From NCBI GenBank assembly GCA_035285325.1, contig JAYKJB010000115.1:1-37009 (forward strand): a DNA stretch of 37,009 bases, read 5' to 3'. This DNA comes from Candidatus Sericytochromatia bacterium (GTDB lineage Bacteria; Cyanobacteriota; Sericytochromatia; S15B-MN24; JAQBPE01). The notes below the pieces were generated by a model that was not told where the DNA came from, did not search any database, and saw only the letters and a list, made by a program, of their open reading frames with translations. Both the position numbers and the translations under genes were made by a program. This document shows positions 29,489-36,150 of this stretch, one piece after another. The stretch's first letter is position 1. Every line of letters begins with the position of its first letter.

Positions 29489-30103
29489 TCAGCGACCCTT
29501 GTTCGAGAGTTCAGGGTTGTTGACCTCGCGCGCCAGGATGATCGCGTCGGCGATCTCGCGCAACGGCTTGCGGCTGTTCATCGACAGCTTCTGGATGCGG
29601 CGGAAGGCTTCCGCTTCCGTGATGCCGTAGGTGTCGATCAGGATGCCCTTGGCCTTCTCGACCAGCTTGCGCGTTTCCAGCACGTCCTTGAGGTTCGCGA
29701 TCTCGTCGCTGAGCGCCTGCATCTCTTCCGCCCGGCTCATGGCCACCTCGATCGTGGGCATGATGTCCGCCTCCTTGATCGGCTTGACCAGGTAGGCGAA
29801 CACGCCCAGTTCCACGGCCTGCTCGACCAGCTCGGGCGCGGAGTAAGCCGTCACCATGATCACCGGGATGCGGCGCTTGCCCGGCTCGTTGATGGCCTTG
29901 ACGGCCTCCAGCCCGTCCATGTGGGGCATCTTCACGTCCATGACGATCAGGTCCGGCTCCAGCTTGGCCGCCAGTTCCACCGCCACGCGGCCATCCACGG
30001 CCTCGCCCACCACCTCGTGACCGCGCTCTTCCAGCATTTCTTTCATGTCCAGCCGGATGATCGACTCGTCATCGGCGATCAGGATGCGCAGGCGTTTGCT
30101 CAT
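29489..30103 (-). CDS. ANTAR-domain response regulator (PdtaR/AmiR-NasR type)
   Basis: 204 residues with AAGGAG upstream of the ATG at 30103. The receiver domain covers about 1-122: acidic pocket DDE (11-13), phospho-acceptor Asp56 in IVMDVKMP, switch Thr in VTAY and conserved Lys in YLVKP. A coiled segment leads to an ANTAR domain (about 135-195): LKDVLETRKLVEKAKGILID, EAEAFRRIQKLSMNSRKPLR and EIADAII, with the aromatic/alanine pattern of the family. ANTAR proteins bind paired hexaloop hairpins in nascent RNA and prevent termination after phosphorylation-driven dimerisation. The gene immediately upstream encodes a HisKA_2 kinase, matching the PdtaS-PdtaR and EutW-EutV pairs. It has its own -10 box inside the end of the kinase gene. 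I found no hexaloop pair nearby, so targets are presumably elsewhere. Confidence 0.94.
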   Translation of the reverse strand: MSKRLRILIADDESIIRLDMKEMLEERGHEVVGEAVDGRVAVELAAKLEPDLIVMDVKMPHMDGLEAVKAINEPGKRRIPVIMVTAYSAPELVEQAVELGVFAYLVKPIKEADIMPTIEVAMSRAEEMQALSDEIANLKDVLETRKLVEKAKGILIDTYGITEAEAFRRIQKLSMNSRKPLREIADAIILAREVNNPELSNKGR

Positions 30104-30130
30104 GGGGCGGTCTCCTTCAACGGGCTCTTC

Positions 30131-30161
30131 ATTATAGGCTGCTTCATGTTTCCCGGATCAA
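30131..30161 (-). promoter_or_regulatory. Internal promoter of the ANTAR regulator gene
   Basis: On the minus strand TTGATC (30161-30156), a 19-base spacer and a perfect TATAAT (30136-30131) lead into the regulator 28 bases later. The -35 and part of the spacer lie in the last codons of the kinase gene, so the regulator can be made independently of the kinase. Confidence 0.65.
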
Positions 30162-31607
30162 GGAGCCGGGGGCGGGATGCGGCACCAGCAGGCTGATGCG
30201 CGTCCCGGCCGGGTGTTCGATCGTGAGCTGGCCTTGCAGGTCGTCCCGCACCAGGGTCTTGATGATCTGCCAGCCCAGGTTGCCGTCCCGTTCGGGCGTG
30301 AAGTCGGCCGGCATGCCGACGCCATCGTCCTCGATCGTGAACAGCACACCCTCGTCCAGTTCCTGCAGGCCCACCCGCACGTGGCCCTGCGGGCGCCCGC
30401 TGAATGCGTGCTTGATGGTGTTTTGCAGCAGTTCGTTGACCACCAGGGCGGTGGAGGTGGCCTGGGCCGAGGGCAGGGTGACCGGGGCCGGGCAGTCCAG
30501 ACTGGTCGTGATGCGCTGCGAAGGGTCCACGAGTCCCTGCAGGGTCGAGGAAATCAGGTTCTGTACCAGGTCCTTGACGTCGACCACGCCCACGTCGTCG
30601 TGGCTCAGGTACTCGTGCACCAGGGCGATGCTGGCGATGCGGGCGATGCTTTCCTGCAGGATCGCCTTGACCTCTTCGTTGCGGCTGCGACGGGACTGCA
30701 GGCGCAGCAGACCCGCCACGGTCTGAAGGTTGTTCTTCACGCGGTGGTGGACCTCCTTGACCAGCGTGCTCTTCACCACGATCTCGCGGTCCTTCTGCTT
30801 GAGTTCGGTGACGTCGTGCAGCACCTTGACGTGGTCCACGAAGCCGTCCGATGGTTGCACCGGAATGGTGCGCACGGCCATGGTGAGGTTCTGGGTCACC
30901 AGTTCGTTCTCGCTGAAGACCGGGTTGGTGTGGACCGGCCGGTACTCGTGCTGGGTGACGAAGGTCTGGTGCCAGTCGAGCCCTTCGAGCTGTTCCGGCA
31001 CGCCGAGGCGCCGGGCCAGGTTCAGGGCCACGGCGCTGGCGTGCATGATCGTGCCGGCGTCGTTGAGCAGCAGCAGCGCGTCACCAGGCTGGATGGGCGG
31101 CAGCGCGAGCGAGCTCACGCGCGCCTTTTCGATCAGGGTTCGGACCAGGCGGGTGATCGCCGTGCGGTAGAGCTGGCGCTTGCTTTCCGCGTGCTTGAGT
31201 TCCTCGTACAGGTTGCGCTCGACCACGATCAGGGCGGCCACGCCGTCGACGCCGACCAGGGGGTAGGCCACCTGGTTCATGGGTTGCCCGTTCACCACCT
31301 TGCCGATCGCCCCATCGGCGAGTTCCCCGGAGTGGAAGGCCTGCCAGATGGCGGACGAATGCTCCGGGGTGAAGATGTGACCAACCTGCGGGCGGCGGTA
31401 GAAGCTCTGGCGGACGGTCGGCTTGGCTTCGGCAATGGTGACGAAGCGTCCGCCCTCCAGCGGCGCGTGGATCAGCAGGTCGGCGGGAATGAAGTCCGCC
31501 AGGAACGGCAGTTGCCGGGCAATGTTCTGGATCCAGAACCGGTCGGGTTCCTGGGGAATGTGTTCCTGAAAGGGCAGGGACCAGGCCATCCCGTTGGTCT
31601 GGATCAT
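30144..31607 (-). CDS. PdtaS-like soluble sensor histidine kinase (HisKA_2)
   Basis: 487 residues from the ATG at 31607; the frame continues upstream but only across the end of tyrS, where it has no support. The N-terminal region (about 15-165) matches the GAF-like sensor of PdtaS-type kinases (FTPEHSSAIWQAFHSGELAD, VAYPLVGVDGVAALIVVERN). A PAS domain follows (about 172-270: ALLLLNDAGTIMHASAVALN ... VKVLHDVTELKQKDREI). The phospho-acceptor segment is VKEVHHRVKNNLQTVAGLLR, with His287 as likely phosphate site and the HHRVKNNLQ signature of HisKA_2. The ATPase domain shows VVNELLQNTIKHAF (N box) and EDDGVGMP (G1). There is no transmembrane helix, so it senses a cytoplasmic signal. It lies between tyrS and its cognate ANTAR regulator on the same strand. 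Confidence 0.93.
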   Translation of the reverse strand: MIQTNGMAWSLPFQEHIPQEPDRFWIQNIARQLPFLADFIPADLLIHAPLEGGRFVTIAEAKPTVRQSFYRRPQVGHIFTPEHSSAIWQAFHSGELADGAIGKVVNGQPMNQVAYPLVGVDGVAALIVVERNLYEELKHAESKRQLYRTAITRLVRTLIEKARVSSLALPPIQPGDALLLLNDAGTIMHASAVALNLARRLGVPEQLEGLDWHQTFVTQHEYRPVHTNPVFSENELVTQNLTMAVRTIPVQPSDGFVDHVKVLHDVTELKQKDREIVVKSTLVKEVHHRVKNNLQTVAGLLRLQSRRSRNEEVKAILQESIARIASIALVHEYLSHDDVGVVDVKDLVQNLISSTLQGLVDPSQRITTSLDCPAPVTLPSAQATSTALVVNELLQNTIKHAFSGRPQGHVRVGLQELDEGVLFTIEDDGVGMPADFTPERDGNLGWQIIKTLVRDDLQGQLTIEHPAGTRISLLVPHPAPGSLIRET

Positions 31608-31680
31608 CGGTCGTCGGCCTCGTCGGGAGTGGGGCCGTTCAGCCTGGCTTGCTGGGCCAGCCAGCGGCCGGACGCCCCCT

Positions 31681-32907
31681 TCACGGGGTGGTGCCGTCCG
31701 GTTTGGCGTGGGCCATGCGCTTGCCGACCTGCACGACCTGCCCGTCCGGCCCCAGGGCGATCGCCTCGTTGGGGTCTGACAGCACCCGTTCGACCGCATA
31801 ATGGTCGCCTTCGGCCCGCAGCAGTTTCACGGCCCCCTCTTTCAGGCGCTCACGCGCCTGGCTGGTGGAGTTGGCCATTTTCAAGGCCACCAGCAAGCGG
31901 GCCACCGGCGTGCCGTCCGGCACCGCGAAGGCGGGCATATCGGCCGTATCGAGCGAGCCACTGGCCAGTTTCTCGGCCACGGCCGGCCCATGATACAGGC
32001 TGACGATCGCCCGCGCCAGCCGCACCTTGGCGTCGCGTGGGGGCAGTTGACCTGCCGCCAGGTCCGCCAGCAGGCGCCGGATTTCAGGAGCCGGCAAGCC
32101 GGAGGCCAGGGTGAAGTAATCCGGCATCTGGCGGTCCGCGATGCACATGACCTTGTCCCACATCGCCTTGGGCGCATCCGTCAGGCCGATCGTGTTGCCG
32201 AGCGACTTGGACATCTTCTCGGTGGTGCCGATGCCTTCGAGAATCGGGTAGAGCATGACCACCTGGGGCGCCTGGTGCGCCTGTTCTTGCAGGTGCCGCC
32301 CCATCAGGTTGTTGAACTTCTGGTCGGTGCCGCCCAGTTCCACATCGGCGTGGATCACCACCGAATCCTGCCCTTGCAGCAGCGGATACAGAAACTCGTG
32401 CAGCCCGATCGCATCGCCCCGCTCGTGCCGCAGGGCAAAGTTTTCCCGCTGCAGCATCTGGGCCACGGTCGACTGCCCCAGCAGGCGAATCACCGATTCC
32501 ATGGCCATGGGTTCCAGCCACTCGCCGTTGCGGCGAATCTCGGCCCGACTCAGATCGATGATGCGCCCGAGCTGATCGAGGTAGGTCTGGGCATTGGCCT
32601 CGACCTCGTCCTTGGTGAGCGGGGGACGGGCCTCTTGCTTGCCGGTGGGGTCACCGATGCGCGCAGTGAAGTCGCCGATGATCAGCACCACCTGGTGTCC
32701 CGCATCCTGAAAGCGTCGCAGCGCCCATAGCACCACGGCATGACCGATGTGCAGGTCGGGTTTGGTCGGGTCGAAGCCCAGCTTGACGCGCAGGGGTCTC
32801 CCCTCGGCGGCCGCGGCTTTCAACCTGGCCTCGAGCCCTCCGGCGGGCAACACCTCGGCGGCGCCCAGGGTCAGGGTGTCCACAAGCTCGGGTGAGAAGG
32901 CGGTCAA
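31681..32907 (-). CDS. tyrS: Tyrosyl-tRNA synthetase (TyrZ-like)
   Basis: 408 residues, starting at TTG 32907 with AGGAG 8 bases upstream and a perfect TATAAT -10 about 35 bases upstream. No better start exists, because longer in-frame extensions cross that promoter. It charges tRNA-Tyr with tyrosine (class Ic). Motifs: KLGFDPTKPDLHIGH with the HIGH box at 53-56, LIIGDFTARIGDPTGK, QGQDSVVIHADVELGGTDQK (tyrosine-binding Gly-Gly-Thr-Asp-Gln) and KMSKS at 231-235. A C-terminal S4 RNA-binding domain spans about 340-405 (VARLLVALKMANSTSQARER). The DLHIGH form and length match the TyrZ/type-2 branch. No T-box leader is present in the 27-base leader. It is followed after 73 bases by the histidine kinase gene, so the two may be cotranscribed. 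Confidence 0.96.
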   Translation of the reverse strand: MTAFSPELVDTLTLGAAEVLPAGGLEARLKAAAAEGRPLRVKLGFDPTKPDLHIGHAVVLWALRRFQDAGHQVVLIIGDFTARIGDPTGKQEARPPLTKDEVEANAQTYLDQLGRIIDLSRAEIRRNGEWLEPMAMESVIRLLGQSTVAQMLQRENFALRHERGDAIGLHEFLYPLLQGQDSVVIHADVELGGTDQKFNNLMGRHLQEQAHQAPQVVMLYPILEGIGTTEKMSKSLGNTIGLTDAPKAMWDKVMCIADRQMPDYFTLASGLPAPEIRRLLADLAAGQLPPRDAKVRLARAIVSLYHGPAVAEKLASGSLDTADMPAFAVPDGTPVARLLVALKMANSTSQARERLKEGAVKLLRAEGDHYAVERVLSDPNEAIALGPDGQVVQVGKRMAHAKPDGTTP

Positions 32908-32940
32908 GGGCGTCGCTCCTGGAATCGCGCGGGAGGCGCC

Positions 32941-32946
32941 ATTATA
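32941..32946 (-). promoter_or_regulatory. -10 box (TATAAT) of tyrS
   Basis: On the minus strand GTGCTATAATGG matches the consensus -10 exactly, with a TG two bases before it as in extended -10 promoters. A start near 32934 gives a 27-base leader containing AGGAG. No -35 is evident. Confidence 0.7.
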
Positions 32947-33037
32947 GCACGCGGCCTGGGCTGACGCGGGAGACGGGACCGGGCCAGGGGCCTGCGCTCG
33001 CAGCCGTCGGGGCGGTGCGCGTCGCAGACGCGGGGGG

Positions 33038-35908
33038 CTAGAACGAGCCGGCCGGCAAGACGCGCACCAGGTTGGCCCCCACGTCGGCGATGACCAGGCG
33101 GCCCTGCGCATCGATCAGCAGGTGGGTCGGCAAGACCAGCGCGTCGCCGGCGTTGGCATCGGCGAAGAAGCGTCCTCCGGGGCCTGCCAGCACGCTGGTG
33201 GCCCCGTTGGGCGCAATTTTCAGGATTCGCGCCGGCACCTTGGGCAACTCGCTCAGCGGCAATTCTCCGACACCCTTGGCCAACCCTGCCAGCAGCGTCA
33301 GATTGGCCGTGCCGAGCTCGCCGACATAGAGGTTCCCGCGGGCATCGAAACAGAGGGGCCCCGGCACCATCAAGGGGGTGGCCGAGGCCACCAGGTCACC
33401 TCCCGAGAAGTCTCGACTCTCGATGCGCAGCACCGTTTGGATGCGATTGAGGCCCGCGAAATTTTCCAGCGTTCTGGCGCTGTCGGCGCCCCCACGGATT
33501 CGTCGAATGCGCAGATTGCCGCTATCCGAGATGTACAGGTCGCCGTCGGGGGAGAAGGCCAGCCCGAAGGGCGAGTTGAGCCGGGCTTCCACCGGGGCCA
33601 CGCCCTCACCTGAATCACCGCCCTTGCCACCCAGGCCCGCCACCAGCGAGATGGGGCCATTCGGGGGCAGTCGCAGCACCTGGTTGTCCTTCACCGAGGC
33701 CCAGTAGAGCGCCTTGTCGGGACCGCGCGTCAGGGCGATGCAGGAACTCATGTCGTAGCTGTTGGTGGCCACCGGATCGCCCGCCACCACGGGGCCCTGG
33801 GAGATCCCCTTGACGACCGTGCGGCTGGGCCGATTTTCACTGACCTCGACCAGGCGTCCGTTGCCTTCATCGATGATGAACAGCGAGCGGTCTCGCCAGG
33901 CCAGGCTGATCGGGGTGTTCAGCCTGGTCTGGGTGGCGGGTTGACCATCCTCGCCGGAGCCGTCGAGCGAGCCGGCAAAGGTTTGCAGGCTGCTGCCGTC
34001 CCAGCGCTTGATCAGCCCGCCGGCGGCCTCGGCAATGTACACGTTGCTGGCCGCATCGAGCGCCAGCGCCACGGGCGAGTTGACGGACACGCCGTCTTGC
34101 GCCGAGATGCTGTCTTTCTTGCCCGCCACCGCCACCACCTCGCCGCTGGCCAGGGTCAGCTCGAAAATCCGATTGTCGGCTCTGGAGACCACGCGCAACT
34201 TGCCATTCGCCAGCAGTTGCAGGTCCGTCGGTTGTTTCAGTTCGGAGTCGGCCGTGGCTTCGTAAACGGTTTCCCGGGCGCCTTCGGGTTTCCAGCGCCA
34301 GATCCGATTTTCGTCAGGCTCACTGCCATACAGGGTGCCGTCCTCCGTGACGACCAGATCGCCATACCGACTCACGCCCCCCTTGCCACTCAGCACCGGG
34401 GTCCATTCCGACCCGCCCGGGGCCAGCCTGGCGACCTCGTACTCCTGCTTCGCGGACGTGTTGCCCGGCACGAACAGGGCATACACGCTGCCGTGCGCGG
34501 CGGCCCCCAGCCCGGTCACCGAGCCGCCTGTCCAGCGGGCTGGCACCGGTGCCGGCTCCGACAGGGAGTTGTCCGCGCCGAGCTTGAGGATGCGCGGGGG
34601 AGTGGCCAGATCGCCGCCTTGGCTCGTCTCGCCAATCCACAAGACGTTCTCGCGGTCCACCCAGAGGGTCCAGGGCAGGATCGCCGTCTGGTCGGCCGGG
34701 GTGGTGAGGGGGCCACGCCCGATGCGCGTGGCGCCCGCCACCCGGCGCACGCTGCCGTCGGGGCCGATGCGCTGGACGCCCTGGCCGTCGTGCGAGGAAA
34801 TGACGTAGACCGCCCCATCGGAGCCCCGCGCGAGGTCGAAGGCCGAGTAAAAATTGACCTTGATCGCGCCCTGAAGCTGGTCTGCCCAGGTTGTCAGCAG
34901 TCCGTTGGCACTGACCTGGCGGATCCGGCCCAGCGCCCCCTCGGTGATGAAAAATCCGCCGGCCCCGTCATCGGCGATCGCCTTGGGACCAGACAGCGGC
35001 ACCGCCAAGGCCGACAGGCCATTGCCCAGGTTCGCCTGGCCAAGCAGCAGCGCTTCGATCGCCTCCAGGCTGGTCTGGACCGGCTTGGCCTGGCCACGCA
35101 GGGTGGCGGTCAACTTGGCCAGTTCCTCCACCTTGTAGACCGGCGCTTGGGCGAGCAGGCCGCGAGCGGCCTCCAGGCTCTCACGCAGGCGGACGGCCTC
35201 GACGGCTGGCAACTTGTCGAGCGTCTTGGTGCTGCCCTGGACCAGCCGTTCGAGCACGTAGGCGGCGCCCAGCGAGGAGGCCGTGTCGATCGGGGTTTCG
35301 GCTTCCTGGGCCGCGTCACGTGGGGCGATCGCCAGCAGCACGCCCTGGTTCCAGAGCGGCACGCGCAGCACCAGGTTTTCGGTCGGCAAGGTGGCCTGGA
35401 TGCGGTACTGGCCTTGCGGGTCCGAGACGGCTCCCAGGGGCTGCAGGCGTTCGTTCACCAGGATCCGTCCGGCGCCATCGACCACGTACACGTCGGCCTC
35501 GGCCAGGCTGGCTTCGGTCGGTGCCGGGCGGGGCCCGGCCTGCAGCAATTTGGCCTGCCCCGCGAGGCTGCCCCCGTTGTTGGCCACCAGGTTGCCGCCC
35601 TGATTGCTGATGACGGTGCCCCCCTGATCGCTCAGCAGGGTGCCCGAGCGGTTGCTGATGACGCCGCCACCCTGGTCCGAGAGCAGCTTGACCTTGCCCG
35701 TCAGCAGGCTGGTTTGGGCGGTCTGGGGCACCACGCGGGTGCGGGCGCCCTCCGGCAGTTTGAGCGCCGGGGCGCTCAGCACCGAGGAGGCTGGGCGGGT
35801 TGGCGCTCGCTTGGGGCTGGTGGGACTGTCTTCCGCGGCCGGCGGCTTGGGGCCGCAACTCGCCAGCACCGTGATCAGGACCAGGGCAGCGCAGCGCAAG
35901 CGTCTCAT
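33038..35908 (-). CDS. NHL-repeat lipoprotein with octapeptide repeats (paralogue 2)
   Basis: 956 residues from the ATG at 35908 (GGGGAGAG just upstream). Lipobox LASC puts the lipidated Cys at residue 18. The order of parts equals that of the 795-residue protein at 20088: a Pro/Ala/Ser linker, five octapeptides (75-114; LLSDQGGG, VISNRSGT, LLSDQGGT, VISNQGGN, LVANNGGS), a small regulatory-like sandwich (SDPQGQYRIQATLPTENLVL), a helical region, and a long beta-propeller region. Blades include GSDGAVYVISSHDGQGVQRI, NSPVALALDAASNVYIAEAA, NTPISLAWRDRSLFIIDEGN, NSPFGLAFSPDGDLYISDSG and a final THLLIDAQGRLVIADVGANL. Blade number may exceed one propeller. It is presumably outer-membrane-anchored with the propeller exposed. 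Partner and ligand are unknown. It ends 130 bases upstream of the tyrS start on the same strand, and that gap has no gene. Confidence 0.9.
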   Translation of the reverse strand: MRRLRCAALVLITVLASCGPKPPAAEDSPTSPKRAPTRPASSVLSAPALKLPEGARTRVVPQTAQTSLLTGKVKLLSDQGGGVISNRSGTLLSDQGGTVISNQGGNLVANNGGSLAGQAKLLQAGPRPAPTEASLAEADVYVVDGAGRILVNERLQPLGAVSDPQGQYRIQATLPTENLVLRVPLWNQGVLLAIAPRDAAQEAETPIDTASSLGAAYVLERLVQGSTKTLDKLPAVEAVRLRESLEAARGLLAQAPVYKVEELAKLTATLRGQAKPVQTSLEAIEALLLGQANLGNGLSALAVPLSGPKAIADDGAGGFFITEGALGRIRQVSANGLLTTWADQLQGAIKVNFYSAFDLARGSDGAVYVISSHDGQGVQRIGPDGSVRRVAGATRIGRGPLTTPADQTAILPWTLWVDRENVLWIGETSQGGDLATPPRILKLGADNSLSEPAPVPARWTGGSVTGLGAAAHGSVYALFVPGNTSAKQEYEVARLAPGGSEWTPVLSGKGGVSRYGDLVVTEDGTLYGSEPDENRIWRWKPEGARETVYEATADSELKQPTDLQLLANGKLRVVSRADNRIFELTLASGEVVAVAGKKDSISAQDGVSVNSPVALALDAASNVYIAEAAGGLIKRWDGSSLQTFAGSLDGSGEDGQPATQTRLNTPISLAWRDRSLFIIDEGNGRLVEVSENRPSRTVVKGISQGPVVAGDPVATNSYDMSSCIALTRGPDKALYWASVKDNQVLRLPPNGPISLVAGLGGKGGDSGEGVAPVEARLNSPFGLAFSPDGDLYISDSGNLRIRRIRGGADSARTLENFAGLNRIQTVLRIESRDFSGGDLVASATPLMVPGPLCFDARGNLYVGELGTANLTLLAGLAKGVGELPLSELPKVPARILKIAPNGATSVLAGPGGRFFADANAGDALVLPTHLLIDAQGRLVIADVGANLVRVLPAGSF
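35567..35686 (-). repeat. Five octapeptide repeats in the second NHL lipoprotein
   Basis: Residues 75-114 are five gapless octads with consensus [LV][LIV][SA][DN][QNR]x G x, the same periodicity and copy number as in the first NHL lipoprotein. Asp-Gln-Gly-Gly and Asn-Gln-Gly-Gly variants alternate (octads 1 and 3 almost identical, 2 and 4 similar), hinting at duplication of a 16-residue pair. Confidence 0.9.
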
Positions 35909-36085
35909 GCTCTCCCCATACCACGGGCCGGGTGGCGGCAAACCGACGGAACTCCGTCCCTGTGACACGGGGCCGTCGGATCACGCGTGGACGGCCCTGC
36001 TCGCTGCGCCGCCCCGCGTCTCGGGGCTCTCATCGCGATGCTCCCTTCCAAAGAAGAAAATTTCGTCGCGTGTGTGCGAGGTCTT

Positions 36086-36113
36086 TTGTTTTGCGCCGAA
36101 TTTCCGTTATGTT
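36086..36113 (+). promoter_or_regulatory. Possible promoter of the 3'-terminal lipoprotein gene
   Basis: TTGTTT (36086-36091), a 16-base spacer and TATGTT (36108-36113) occur in a distinctly AT-richer stretch (36045-36115) between divergent genes. The ATG follows at 36151 with GAGG at 36141. The rest of 35909-36085 shows no gene. Confidence 0.5.
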
Positions 36114-36150
36114 GTTGGGGGCGCTTGCTCAGGCGCGCTTGAGGTGGGGC

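Noticed and set aside
32908-33037. T-box leader of tyrS
   Set aside because: The predicted transcription start lies only about 27 bases before the TTG start, and no T-box sequence or specifier stem is present.
30177-35965. Long plus-strand open frames (30177-32003, 33941-35965) opposite the kinase and NHL lipoprotein genes
   Set aside because: Stop codons are rare on the opposite strand of GC-rich genes. Amino-acid composition (His, Gly, Arg and Gln heavy) and absence of motifs mark them as shadows.
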